Below are positions 8,268 to 19,030 of a DNA stretch of 64,000 nt, one piece after another. The DNA lies in contig NZ_ATVB01000003.1 of the NCBI RefSeq assembly GCF_000420505.1, positions 62,001 to 126,000 of the forward strand, written 5' to 3'. The number at the start of each line of letters is the position of its first letter. Within the stretch, counting starts at the first letter, position 1. Below the pieces are notes generated by a model. That model searched no databases and was not told the origin of the DNA. It saw only the letters and a list, made by a program, of their open reading frames with translations. Made by a program: the position numbers and the translations under genes. Source of the stretch: Alloscardovia omnicolens DSM 21503. GTDB lineage: Bacteria > Actinomycetota > Actinomycetes > Actinomycetales > Bifidobacteriaceae.

Positions 8268-10313
8268 TTATTTCTTGGTTGATGTGTCCTTATTCGACCC
8301 GAGCGAAATTTTGATTTCAGTTGTAGTCATATCCGCATCAGCGTTTTTCTTACGTCGTCCAAAAATAGCAGGAGCAGTATTTTTCTCGCGCATCCGCTCC
8401 TGAGTAGGGTTCGTACTACTAAAAAGAACTGTTTGCGAAATAGGAACTACAACAGTTGTAGTCAAACCTCCGCCAGGGGTTTTCATAGCGCAGATAAGAC
8501 CGTGATGAGCCTTCACAATGGATTGCACAATAGACATACCTAAGCCAGTGCCACCCTTATCGCGAGCGCGGGAAGGATCAGCAGTATAGAAACGTTCGAA
8601 AATCTTGGTATATGCCTCGTCTTTAACGCCTGGACCGTGATCTCGTATTTGAATAATCACGTATTCCAAAGTATTAGATGCCGTGCCTGATTCTTTCACA
8701 TCTTTCAAGAACTTATCTAGCGTTTCAGCAGTGGACGCTTCATTTTCTAAATCTCTCACAAGCGCACTGGCACGCACCACAGTTGCTCCCACTTCTACTG
8801 GCGAATCAGAAGGAGTATAACGGTGGATATTGCCGATAATATTTGTCATCACTTGACGCATACGAACAGGGTCTCCCCCAGCATCAATGTGTGGCAACTG
8901 ACCAGGAATAAAGGCAAGAGTATTATCTGTAACCTGCTCATCACTGTGGGTATCGTTCTGACCTTGCACCGGCTGCACTGACTGCATAATCGAGCCCATA
9001 TCGAGACTCAAACGTCCTAAAGTAATAGTGCGCTCAGGATCGAGGGCATGTAAATCTTCTACGGAATCACTCAAAATATCAGTCATATGCACTGTTTGAG
9101 CTAAATCAATTCCTCGCCCTTCATCTAAACGGGCGAGCGATAAGAGATCTTCAACAAGCGCGGACATACGTGTGCTGGATTTATCGATATGGTCAATAAC
9201 CATATCTGCACTTTCTACAGGATCAGCTTGAGGTGATTTTCTCTGCATTTTATACAGTTCTGTGCTGCCGTGAATAACAGCAAGAGGAGTGCGCAACTCA
9301 TGAGAAGCATCTGAAACGAAACGCTTCATTTGCAAGGTAATATCTTCCTGCTTTTTAAAGCTTCTCTCAATCTGCGAAAGCATCGTATTGAGGGAATTAG
9401 AGAGAGAACCAATCTCGGTATTTAACGGGGCTCTTTCTACACGCTGAGATAAATCACCGGCAGCAATTTTTTCTGCTGTCTGTTCCATCTTCTTCAAAGG
9501 ACGCAGAGAGCGACGTACAGCAAGCAAGGCCAAAAATCCTGCAGTAATAACAATACCTACAGCCGACCAAACGAAATACACTGTTAAGGCTTGGATCGTA
9601 TCGTTCACATCAAACAAAGACAGACCAATATAGACCACATATTCCATTCCTGTTGCACGGTTCACGTATTGCGCTGCAATAACACGCCACGGTGAATGAG
9701 CCATTATTGCTTGACGTTCTGTTAACGATACATTTTTCGACACATGAACACTAGCGGCAACAGTTGTTGGTTCACCATACAAGAAAGTTGCTGATTTACC
9801 TTCTTGAGGCAAGGTTGGTATGGATTCTACGCCATCATGTGCAATAGGAATAAGTGGCGTGCTCAACACATTATTATCGTTATCACGGATTTGCACAAAA
9901 TAATCTGTTGGTCCGAGGTTCTGATTTCCTGTTGTAGAGTATGGAGAAGGACGTTTCTGTGATGCTGTATCAGAATTCTTAAAAAATTGTTCTTTTAGTT
10001 GATTTCCTAAAGACGGACTCTGCTCGCTACTGCTCTTTTGGTCGCTTGCATTTTCTGACTGTAATAAATCAATATTGTTAATAACCAGCGTTGCTTGACG
10101 CATTAACTGGGTATCTGTTTTCTGCATCAGCGCTGACGATACGAGTTGCCTCGATGCCAAGACAAGCACAGAACTAGCAACAATAAGAAAAGCAAGCACC
10201 AGAGTCATGAGCCTAGCAGCCAAAGGAATACAACTAAGTTTCCATTGAATATTGCTCAAGAAACTGCGTTTTTTGCTTGACATAGGCGCAGTTTTATCCG
10301 TAGATTTTCCCAT
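8268..10313 (-). CDS. Sensor histidine kinase, PhoR/TrcS-like
   Basis: A 681-residue membrane kinase, longer than typical PhoR (~480). TM1 is at about 33-53, followed by an extracytoplasmic sensor region of ~185 residues. TM2 is at about 242-266 and HAMP at about 265-320. The dimerisation/H-box SDASHELRTP has the phosphoacceptor His338. The ATPase domain carries DHGPGVKDE and GGTGLGMSIV. It contains low-complexity inserts around 85-130 and 445-475. It lies 51 bases downstream of the response-regulator gene, its likely partner. The signal sensed cannot be read from sequence. The pair borders a WXG100 secretion substrate, which recalls mycobacterial PhoPR control of ESAT-6 secretion. Confidence 0.93.
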   Translation of the reverse strand: MGKSTDKTAPMSSKKRSFLSNIQWKLSCIPLAARLMTLVLAFLIVASSVLVLASRQLVSSALMQKTDTQLMRQATLVINNIDLLQSENASDQKSSSEQSPSLGNQLKEQFFKNSDTASQKRPSPYSTTGNQNLGPTDYFVQIRDNDNNVLSTPLIPIAHDGVESIPTLPQEGKSATFLYGEPTTVAASVHVSKNVSLTERQAIMAHSPWRVIAAQYVNRATGMEYVVYIGLSLFDVNDTIQALTVYFVWSAVGIVITAGFLALLAVRRSLRPLKKMEQTAEKIAAGDLSQRVERAPLNTEIGSLSNSLNTMLSQIERSFKKQEDITLQMKRFVSDASHELRTPLAVIHGSTELYKMQRKSPQADPVESADMVIDHIDKSSTRMSALVEDLLSLARLDEGRGIDLAQTVHMTDILSDSVEDLHALDPERTITLGRLSLDMGSIMQSVQPVQGQNDTHSDEQVTDNTLAFIPGQLPHIDAGGDPVRMRQVMTNIIGNIHRYTPSDSPVEVGATVVRASALVRDLENEASTAETLDKFLKDVKESGTASNTLEYVIIQIRDHGPGVKDEAYTKIFERFYTADPSRARDKGGTGLGMSIVQSIVKAHHGLICAMKTPGGGLTTTVVVPISQTVLFSSTNPTQERMREKNTAPAIFGRRKKNADADMTTTEIKISLGSNKDTSTKK

Positions 10314-10364
10314 GACTCATGCCTTAGTACTTATGCTGTTATGTGCAGATAGTAATGACTACAA

Positions 10365-11096
10365 TTAGTCGCGTGGCTCGCGAATCATATAGCCGATACC
10401 GCGTTTTGTTAAGATAATTGGCTCCACTTTTTGCGTATTACCTTCGTCATCCGTATACGTTACGCCATCAATCTTTTTGCGCAGATAAGAAATATATGAT
10501 TCAACAATAGCGGCGTCTCCGCCCCAATCGTATTGCCATACATGATCGAGAATCTGAGCTTTGCTGAGCACACGACCCTCGTTATCCATGAGATAACGCA
10601 GTAATTTGTATTCAGTTGGGCTTAAATCAATGAGTTCTCCATGACGAGTAACATCGTGAGAATCTTCGTTAATCTCTAAATCAGCCACACGAATAACAGG
10701 ATTATCTTCAACTTCTTCGCGTGTACGGCGCAAAATAGCGCGAATACGTGCCACTACCTCTTCAAGACTAAAAGGCTTGGTTACGTAATCATCACCACCA
10801 ACGGTTAATCCCATCACCTTATCTTGGGTATCGTCACGTGCTGTGAGGAAAAGAACTGGCGCGTCAATTCCTTCTTGACGAATACGGCTTGTTACCGTAA
10901 AGCCGTCGATATCTGGCATCATCACGTCCATAATGATGAGGTCTGGTTGAGAGTCAACAATAACCTCAATAGCTTCAGTGCCGTTAGACGCGGTAATGAC
11001 TTCAAACCCGGAAAAACGCAAAGAAGCGGACAGGAGCTCGCGAATCGACGGCTCATCATCTACAACTACCAAACGTGCTTCTTGATTATTTACCAT
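10365..11096 (-). CDS. OmpR-family response regulator, PhoP-like
   Basis: 243 residues: an N-terminal receiver (phosphoacceptor Asp57 in DLIIMDVMMP; KPFSLEEVVAR loop) and a C-terminal winged helix (LSPTEYKLLRYLM; DHVWQYDWGGD; VESYISYLRKKID). The wording of these motifs is close to Mycobacterium tuberculosis PhoP as I remember it, closer than to MtrA. It should bind direct DNA repeats as a dimer. A TTCACA direct repeat lies in the 198-bp divergent region between this gene and the WXG100 gene, and is a candidate target. The kinase gene follows it in the operon. Confidence 0.94.
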   Translation of the reverse strand: MVNNQEARLVVVDDEPSIRELLSASLRFSGFEVITASNGTEAIEVIVDSQPDLIIMDVMMPDIDGFTVTSRIRQEGIDAPVLFLTARDDTQDKVMGLTVGGDDYVTKPFSLEEVVARIRAILRRTREEVEDNPVIRVADLEINEDSHDVTRHGELIDLSPTEYKLLRYLMDNEGRVLSKAQILDHVWQYDWGGDAAIVESYISYLRKKIDGVTYTDDEGNTQKVEPIILTKRGIGYMIREPRD

Positions 11097-11174
11097 AATG
11101 ACTATAGTGACAGAGCTTCCTGAAAATTAACTGAAAGCAATCTTGGATTTTAACGAGATTCTCTGTTCTTTCTC

Positions 11175-11204
11175 GGCGTGTTATTCACATTGGTTCACAT
11201 ATTC
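11175..11204 (+). promoter_or_regulatory. Candidate PhoP-type box upstream of WXG100 gene
   Basis: A 30-nt stretch repeated at 21102-21131 with one mismatch. Its core TTCACATTGGTTCACAT contains two TTCACAT half-sites in direct repeat with a 10-bp period. A possible -10 TATAAG lies at 11225-11230, so the box would sit around the -35 region as expected for an activator site. Mycobacterial PhoP recognises TCACAG-type direct repeats (established), though with an 11-bp period. Confidence 0.6.
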
Positions 11205-11294
11205 ATTTTAATTTTATTCCTGCATATAAGACTCCTAAAGTGAGAAGTACTTCTTTCTCGCATATCTCTACCCCAACCTCGAAAGGAGGTTATT

Positions 11295-11585
11295 ATGTCT
11301 ACATATCATGTAGATTCTGAGCATATTCTCAATGCCAGCACACAGGTGAATTCATCAATCGAATCTATTCGTTCTTCTGTGTCCACCATGTGCGCGCAAC
11401 TGGCTGATTTAGAAGCTTCTTGGCAAGGCAGCGCTGCCACACAATTCCACGCTGTTATGCAGCAATGGCAAGCTGCTCAACGCACCATGGAAGAGTCTTT
11501 AGTATCTATTCAGCAAGCAATGACGCATGCCGCGCAATTGTATGCAGATACAGAAGCGCAAGCTAGTCAGCTCTTTGCTCAGTAG
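11295..11585 (+). CDS. WXG100 family type VII secretion substrate (ESAT-6-like)
   Basis: 96 residues, the standard WXG100 length. Two predicted helices flank the WQG turn (W43-Q44-G45). Near the C-terminus YADTE (83-87) fits the YxxxD/E export signal. Proteins of this family are exported as helical-hairpin dimers by EccC/EssC-type ATPases; no such ATPase gene is in this window. A perfect SD (AAAGGAGGT) precedes the ATG. It diverges from the PhoP-like regulator. The YADTE region resembles a segment of the hydrolase encoded at 21547: LY-x-x-TEAQ-x-S in both. Confidence 0.92.
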   Translation: MSTYHVDSEHILNASTQVNSSIESIRSSVSTMCAQLADLEASWQGSAATQFHAVMQQWQAAQRTMEESLVSIQQAMTHAAQLYADTEAQASQLFAQ

Positions 11586-11631
11586 TTCAGCATCTCTGCT
11601 GCTCAGAAGTGCAATATAGGTAGTGCAATAT

Positions 11632-11673
11632 AGGAGAAGTCCTACCGCCCGTCGGGACGATAGGACTTCTCCT
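11632..11673. terminator. Terminator between WXG100 gene and groEL
   Basis: 13-bp perfect arms AGGAGAAGTCCTA (11632-11644) and its complement (11661-11673), between convergent genes. Just upstream is a 12-bp direct repeat GTGCAATATAGG (11609-11620 and 11623-11634). Confidence 0.75.
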
Positions 11674-11724
11674 CTACTAGCTTCTATCAGCTCTATCAGC
11701 TAAAGTTCAGTAATTTCGAACTCT

Positions 11725-13422
<1,698 letters not shown>

Positions 13423-13450
13423 TTAGCACCCCTATAGAGAAAAATGCTAA
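13423..13450 (-). promoter_or_regulatory. CIRCE-like HrcA operator of groEL
   Basis: TTAGCACCC at 13423-13431 pairs with AAATGCTAA at 13442-13450. The canonical CIRCE is TTAGCACTC-N9-GAGTGCTAA. Here the outer TTAGCA/TGCTAA arms are intact, the inner bases are degenerate and the spacer is 10. Confidence 0.6.
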
Positions 13451-13574
13451 TTTTTATTCAGCGTTTTGCCTTCAGCCTAAGTTTTCTTTACAGAGCAACT
13501 TTATGTGCTCCTTTTATGCGTAGCTTTGTACACAATCTCTACGCCCAATTTATACGCAAATTTATGCACCTTGT

Positions 13575-14240
13575 CTACTGCTGCATAATAACAACCGCGA
13601 TATCGCCATTGCTCAGTCCAGACACTTTCTGCACAGCAGAAATACCTAGTTGAGCAGCAATATCATCTGCTGTTGCTTTATCAGCATCATTGACATACCA
13701 CACAGTATTTGCACTTGGTAAACCTGTGCCGCTTGGGTTTGCAGGAGTGACGTTTGTATAGCCAGCGTTCTTTAAGGTCTGAGCTTTCGTAGCAGCTAAA
13801 CCAGATACTCCCGTACCGTTATATATATACACTGCTTTTGATTTATCAGCTTGAGCTGCTGGCTGCTGTTGCGCTTGCTGATCTTGCTGAGAATTTTGCG
13901 ATTCCGAGCTATTCGACGAGCTATCTTCTGTAGTTTTTTCTGACTTTTCAGATTGCGCGTCTGCATCCTTCTTAGATGTTGTATCTTTAGATGCACTCTT
14001 TTTAGCAGAGGCTACTTTTTTTGATGTAGTTGTGCTCGGGGAAATATTAAGACCATTTTCTCCCAACCAATCATTCGTCCATGTTAAGAAAGCCAAAGCG
14101 CATAAAGCAGCAACTATCATGGCAATAATAAAAGGCATCACACGTGCCAGAATGGTTTTCTTTCCGCGGTGTGCACCACCAGCGACTGCGGAAAATGCAT
14201 CAAATTCATCACGTGGATAATCCGATTTTGCTTGTGCCAT
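13575..14240 (-). CDS. Single-pass membrane protein with LytR_C domain
   Basis: 221 residues: a cytoplasmic N-terminus, one TM helix at about 33-53, a Ser/Lys/Gln-rich low-complexity linker (about 66-130), then an extracellular LytR C-terminal domain. The domain starts around AVYIYNGTGVSGLA and ends in NGDIAVVIMQQ. LytR_C domains occur attached to LytR-CpsA-Psr cell-wall ligases or alone in actinobacteria. Here no LCP catalytic domain is present. A cell-envelope role is likely but the exact function is unknown. It is transcribed divergently from ung. Confidence 0.85.
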   Translation of the reverse strand: MAQAKSDYPRDEFDAFSAVAGGAHRGKKTILARVMPFIIAMIVAALCALAFLTWTNDWLGENGLNISPSTTTSKKVASAKKSASKDTTSKKDADAQSEKSEKTTEDSSSNSSESQNSQQDQQAQQQPAAQADKSKAVYIYNGTGVSGLAATKAQTLKNAGYTNVTPANPSGTGLPSANTVWYVNDADKATADDIAAQLGISAVQKVSGLSNGDIAVVIMQQ

Positions 14241-14384
14241 ATCTTCTCCTTATATAAACTGTGCTCTATTCTACGAAATACTATGCACTTGGTGCTTTTA
14301 CTCGCACTTTTCTCGTAAAATCTTCATTTTTGCTCACTCTTGGTATTGCTGCATTTCTCAGACCTTACTCTTACACTACGTAGT

Positions 14385-15110
14385 ATGACTACAGCTAAAG
14401 AAACCTCATCGTCACAGCACACCGCACCATTATCGAGTATTATTCACCCTTCATGGGCGCAGGCTTTAGAACCAGTTGAACCACACATTCGTGCTATGGG
14501 AGAGCTGTTGCGCGCTGAACAGGCTCAAGGAATTCGTATTTTGCCTGCTGGCTCTTTGATTTTGCGTGCGTTTACTTATCCGTTGGATTCCATCAAAGTT
14601 CTTATAGTGGGTCAAGATCCTTACCCTACTCCTGGTCATGCTGTGGGATTGAGTTTTTCTGTTGCTCCTCATGTTCACCCTCTGCCGAAAAGCCTTATAA
14701 ATATTTTCAAGGAACTTGTTGATGATATGGGTGTTCCTGAACCGTCTAACGGCGATTTAACTGCATGGGCAGATCAGGGAGTAATGCTTTTAAACCGTTC
14801 TTTGAGCGTGCGTGCTGGCCAGGCAAATTCTCATGAAGGATTAGGCTGGGAAGTTATTACTGAAGCCGCTATTCGCGCTTTGAATAACCGCGTTGATTCC
14901 CACGGCAATCCCTTGCCTTTCGTAGCCATTTTATGGGGTCGTAATGCACGAAATCTTAAGCCGTTGCTCACCCATGCAACTGTTATTGAGTCAGCTCATC
15001 CTAGCCCTTTATCCGCTTATCGCGGCTTTTTTGGTTCGCATCCTTTTTCGCGCACAAACGAAGCTCTCGCGAATATGGGTGTTCAACCAATCAACTGGCA
15101 GCTACCCTAA
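14385..15110 (+). CDS. ung: Uracil-DNA glycosylase
   Basis: 241 residues from the chosen ATG. It removes uracil from DNA in base-excision repair. The catalytic motif is [16 protein letters not shown], and [18 protein letters not shown] is the DNA-intercalation loop. I chose ATG 14385 because the protein then starts close to the family fold, and a -10-like TACACT (14372-14377) ends 7 bases before it. No SD is visible, consistent with a leaderless transcript. An in-frame TTG at 14340 would add 15 residues. Confidence 0.96.
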   Translation: MTTAKETSSSQHTAPLSSIIHPSWAQALEPVEPHIRAMGELLRAEQAQGIRILPAGSLILRAFTYPLDSIKVLIVGQDPYPTPGHAVGLSFSVAPHVHPLPKSLINIFKELVDDMGVPEPSNGDLTAWADQGVMLLNRSLSVRAGQANSHEGLGWEVITEAAIRALNNRVDSHGNPLPFVAILWGRNARNLKPLLTHATVIESAHPSPLSAYRGFFGSHPFSRTNEALANMGVQPINWQLP

Positions 15111-15218
15111 ACAAATAAATCAAACAAAGTCATCAATCTTGCAGATATCCTGTGCAGATTACTTAGCACACAGCGCAATACGGTATATCTGCTCGTCAAT
15201 CTGCTTTAAGGTGGAACT

Positions 15219-16310
15219 ATGTCTATTTTTTCGCACACATCTGAAAACAGCGATGCACTTGGTCTAAATCTGAGCTCTTCTGCTCCCCAACCTCCTGTAG
15301 CATCACCTCTTTCCTCTACATCCACGCCAGAAAGTCCACAACGTTCCATGCAATTAGCTCAGCGTATGCGCGAACGTTTCTCTCAAGGTCTGGTGGGTCA
15401 AGAAGAATTACGTGAATCTCTTATTGTTACGCTTATTGCTGGCGGACATATCCTTATTGAATCTGTTCCTGGCTTAGCAAAGACCACTGCCGCTCGCCTA
15501 CTCGCTTCTTGTGTTTCGGGAAGTTTCAAACGTGTTCAGTGCACTCCCGATCTTATGCCTGCTGATTTAGTAGGAACACAAATTTTTGATTTTGCTACGC
15601 AGAAAATGATTACACAGATTGGTCCTGTGCATGCCAATATTGTGCTCTTGGATGAGATTAACCGTTCTAGCGCAAAAACTCAGTCCGCTATGCTCGAATC
15701 TATGGCAGAAGGCGCAACCACTATTGGTGGTGAGCGTATTGCTCTGCCGCAACCATTTATGGTTATTGCTACGCAAAATCCTGTAGAAGAAGAGGGCACA
15801 TATAATTTGCCTGAAGCTCAAATGGACCGTTTTATGATGAAAACTGTTATGACGTATCCAAGCGCCGAGCAGGAAGTAGCGATGCTCTCTATGCTCGGTC
15901 GCCAAGCTAGCGATTCTGTGCAGTTTGAGACACAAGAAGCTCATGCTATTTCTTTGAGTGACGTCAGCTATTTGCGTTCTACCGCTCGCCGTGTACATGT
16001 GAGCGAAGAAATTAAAAAATATGTTGTCGATATTGTCAGCACATCTCGAGGCTCTGGTAATCATCCTATTAAAGGATTATCGTCACTGGTTCGTTTGGGC
16101 GCATCTCCTCGTGCATCTATTAGTTTAATTCGTATTGCTCAAGCTCAGGCATTAATTAACGGTCGCGATTACGTTATTCCTGAAGATGTGAAGTCTCACG
16201 CTCATAGTGTGCTGCGTCATCGTATTTTGATGACTTTTGAGGCTTTAGCAGACGGCATTACATCCGATCAAGTTATTGACACCATTATTAGCACTATACC
16301 CGTTCCATAA
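15219..16310 (+). CDS. MoxR-family AAA ATPase
   Basis: 363 residues. A Ser/Pro-rich N-terminus of ~45 residues precedes the AAA_3 domain, with Walker A SVPGLAKTT at about 82-90 and Walker B IVLLDEINR at about 141-149. The C-terminal lid carries GASPRASISL. MoxR ATPases act as chaperones for metal or protein assembly of partner VWA proteins. Those partners are encoded directly downstream (DUF58 protein and two VWA proteins). The start has an AAGGTGG SD. First gene of the operon ending at 20636. Confidence 0.93.
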   Translation: MSIFSHTSENSDALGLNLSSSAPQPPVASPLSSTSTPESPQRSMQLAQRMRERFSQGLVGQEELRESLIVTLIAGGHILIESVPGLAKTTAARLLASCVSGSFKRVQCTPDLMPADLVGTQIFDFATQKMITQIGPVHANIVLLDEINRSSAKTQSAMLESMAEGATTIGGERIALPQPFMVIATQNPVEEEGTYNLPEAQMDRFMMKTVMTYPSAEQEVAMLSMLGRQASDSVQFETQEAHAISLSDVSYLRSTARRVHVSEEIKKYVVDIVSTSRGSGNHPIKGLSSLVRLGASPRASISLIRIAQAQALINGRDYVIPEDVKSHAHSVLRHRILMTFEALADGITSDQVIDTIISTIPVP

Positions 16311-16425
16311 AGGTGTTAGCAGCTCCTGAGCATAGACTATGCCTTCGTTGTATGAGTGCGTCTGTGCTCATGTTTGGATATATGTGAGAAGACTTCGTAA
16401 AGCTTTTGGATTATAAGGACGCGCT

Positions 16426-17385
16426 GTGACGTATCAAAAACATGTTGACCCTATTCGGCGAAAAATTGAGGCTCTTGGACCTCGTTTAAGCCTGCCTATT
16501 GTGCGCAAAGCCATGGGTATTATGGAAGGAGAGCATCCAACTCATCGCCGCGGTTCTGGAGATGAGTTCCTTGATTTACGCCCTTATATTATTGGCGATG
16601 AGGCACGCTCAATTGATTGGAAAGCCAGTGCTCGTAGCGGTTTACCAATTGTGGTGTCTCGCGAGCACAACGCCACCAGTAATGTGTGGATGATTATTGA
16701 CGCAGGACGCCAACTCTTAGGAAGCACTCCGGCTGGCGAACGTCATATAGATGTGGCTATGAATGCTGTGCGCATGTTTTCCATGCTCTCGCTTAAACGC
16801 GGAGACAATGTGAACTTCGTGCTTGGAGATTCGCATTCTATTACACGCATGCCTTTTACTGGGGGTTACGAACAGTGTGACGCTCTGCTTGAACAGATTT
16901 CTCATCATGATTTTCCTTATTCCAGCGATTGGGATGCCATGCTAGATTACGCTGTGCATCTGCGCGATAAGTATTCTTTGATGATTCTGATTACTCGTGA
17001 TAAAGCATGGTCTTCTGCTGCTTTGCATCGCGTCAGCATTTTAAGCCAAACGCATCCAGTTGTTGTAGTTAATATCAGTAGTGCCAATCCGTTTGAAAGC
17101 TCTGCTCATTTTCACAGTATTTATGCTGAAGATAGTACGCGCAACCATATTATGGCTAAAATTCCTGCTTTTATGCGTCATAGTGCGGTCAGCACTGAGG
17201 TTGCTATTTCTCGTCAGTTAAGCGCCGACGAACTTCATCACCGTTTAGCGAAAACTGGCGCAACTTTATTTCATGCTGAGTCTAACGAATCAATGTTCTC
17301 AGATTTTATTCACCGCATTTCACAAACTCAACGTTCCCCTCATTTCGGTGTGCAGCCTTCACCGGTAAGCACATCTGCGCGCTGA
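16426..17385 (+). CDS. DUF58 domain-containing protein
   Basis: 319 residues, GTG start with an AAGGAC SD. The family signature RGSGDEFLDLRPYI-x6-RSIDWKASAR lies at about 42-70, followed by a VWA-like fold. Unlike many DUF58 proteins there is no obvious N-terminal membrane pair, so it looks cytoplasmic. It is the standard partner of MoxR in this operon type. The exact reaction is unknown. Confidence 0.9.
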   Translation: MTYQKHVDPIRRKIEALGPRLSLPIVRKAMGIMEGEHPTHRRGSGDEFLDLRPYIIGDEARSIDWKASARSGLPIVVSREHNATSNVWMIIDAGRQLLGSTPAGERHIDVAMNAVRMFSMLSLKRGDNVNFVLGDSHSITRMPFTGGYEQCDALLEQISHHDFPYSSDWDAMLDYAVHLRDKYSLMILITRDKAWSSAALHRVSILSQTHPVVVVNISSANPFESSAHFHSIYAEDSTRNHIMAKIPAFMRHSAVSTEVAISRQLSADELHHRLAKTGATLFHAESNESMFSDFIHRISQTQRSPHFGVQPSPVSTSAR

Positions 17386-17413
17386 GTTAGGAAGGATACG
17401 GTTTTAGTCTTTT

Positions 17414-17944
17414 ATGATGTATTCAGTGACTTTAGCAGGCACTTTCCAAGGAAATCCTGCTGCCACTTTTAGTTCTACTCCTGTGCTTATTGCGCTGCTT
17501 GTGGCAGCAGTACTGGCAATAATCTGTATTATTGCCAGCGTTATTACTTTCTTACCTCGAACTGATAAAAATCGTCACCAAAACGAGCATAAGAAAGCTG
17601 TTGGCGGTGCTGATTTCACACGTCGCGTGCAGACTGTTAATAAATCTTTCGATGCAGGAAAAATAAGCAAAACCGAGGCTTTCCATGAATTAGCAGCTAT
17701 TGCTCGGCAATTTGCGTCTACCCGTCTGCACACAGATATTACTTCACATACTTTGGCGGATTTGGAGCATATGAAGCACGCTCATACTCAGCATGCAGAA
17801 GGCATGAATCTGTTACGCTCCACTATTGAGGGATTATATCCACCTGAATTTGCCTATGAAGCAACCAACGCGCGTAGCGCTCAAGTCACGGTCAATGATG
17901 CATGCCGATGGGTTACATCCGTGATTGAAAGGTGGGATGCTTAA
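17414..17944 (+). CDS. Small membrane protein of the moxR/VWA operon
   Basis: 176 residues with one TM helix at about 25-48 and a helical cytoplasmic remainder. The segment GLYPPEFAYE near the C-terminus resembles the YPPEF motif in membrane proteins found between DUF58 and VWA genes (DUF4381-like position). The stop TAA directly abuts the ATG of the next gene at 17945, implying translational coupling. Two ATGs (17414, 17417) are possible starts. Function unknown. Confidence 0.8.
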   Translation: MMYSVTLAGTFQGNPAATFSSTPVLIALLVAAVLAIICIIASVITFLPRTDKNRHQNEHKKAVGGADFTRRVQTVNKSFDAGKISKTEAFHELAAIARQFASTRLHTDITSHTLADLEHMKHAHTQHAEGMNLLRSTIEGLYPPEFAYEATNARSAQVTVNDACRWVTSVIERWDA

Positions 17945-19030
17945 ATGTTTTCTTTCCTACCTACACGTCTTATGTGGCCGTTTGCAGGGCTTATAGCTCT
18001 TATTATCTGTGCAATAGTTTTCGCTGTTGCGGCGCTTGTTATGCGTCGAGTCCAGGCTTCGTCTAAGCAACCTGATGCGCGCGATAATAATACTGCTATT
18101 GTTTATGATGTTGATTCTGATTTAGCTGGAGAAACAGCTTCACGTTTCGCACGCACATACCGTCGTATGACGCGCCTCGTTGTTTCGGCTATGAGTATTG
18201 CTCTTGTGTGTGCGCTCATACTTGTGGCACGCCCAGCGTCAGTATCTGCAGAAAAAACTCGCTCCGCTTCGCGCGATATAGTGCTGTGCTTGGATGTATC
18301 TGGTTCGGCGCTATCGTATGACCGCCAAATTATCGCAGCATATTCTCAAATTGCACGGAATTTAAACGGAGAACGCATTGGATTGAGTATTTTTAACTCA
18401 ACATCTAAAACTGTTTTCCCTTTAACCGATGATTATGCTGTGATTAGCAATCAGCTCAATTATGCGTACACCTTGCTGAGCCGAGTGCAAACCCAAGAGT
18501 CTATTGATGCCATGAGCGATAAAGAGTATCAGGAGATTAACGATTGGTTGGAGGGCACTCAAAATATTGAAAATTCAACCTCTCTTATTGGTGACGGTCT
18601 TGTGTCCTGCACTATGATGCTTCCCCAGCTGACGAGTTCTCGCTCTCAGAACGCTCGATCTGCTTCGATTATTTTAGCCACAGATAACGTTCCTTCTGGC
18701 AAGCAAACTTTTACTTTGGAAGAAGCTTTGGATATTGCTAAAAAAGCGCATATTAATGTTGATGCTCTCTATGTTGGAACAGATAAAACCAGTGATTCCG
18801 AAGCAGCAGTAACGATGAAGAAAAGTATTGAAGATTATGGCGGAACATATGTTGATTTGAATTCTCACGATACCGTAGATGCGATTGTTCGCGATATTAG
18901 TTCTACAAAGTCAGGCGCTCAACTTCATGATGATGTGTCTAATCTTTCAGATGCTCCTGCCTTAATTCTCGCAGTATTAGCAGGTGCGGTGCTTATAACA
19001 TGTATTGCTGCAGGAAGGATTCATCGATAA
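17945..19030 (+). CDS. VWA-domain membrane protein (BatA-like)
   Basis: 361 residues: TM helices near 13-33 and 78-95, an extracytoplasmic von Willebrand A domain with MIDAS motif DVSGS at 117-121 and ATDN further on, and a C-terminal TM near 338-356. VWA proteins bind metal-dependent protein partners and are probably assembled by MoxR. The stop overlaps the start of the next VWA gene by one base (TAATG). Confidence 0.88.
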   Translation: MFSFLPTRLMWPFAGLIALIICAIVFAVAALVMRRVQASSKQPDARDNNTAIVYDVDSDLAGETASRFARTYRRMTRLVVSAMSIALVCALILVARPASVSAEKTRSASRDIVLCLDVSGSALSYDRQIIAAYSQIARNLNGERIGLSIFNSTSKTVFPLTDDYAVISNQLNYAYTLLSRVQTQESIDAMSDKEYQEINDWLEGTQNIENSTSLIGDGLVSCTMMLPQLTSSRSQNARSASIILATDNVPSGKQTFTLEEALDIAKKAHINVDALYVGTDKTSDSEAAVTMKKSIEDYGGTYVDLNSHDTVDAIVRDISSTKSGAQLHDDVSNLSDAPALILAVLAGAVLITCIAAGRIHR

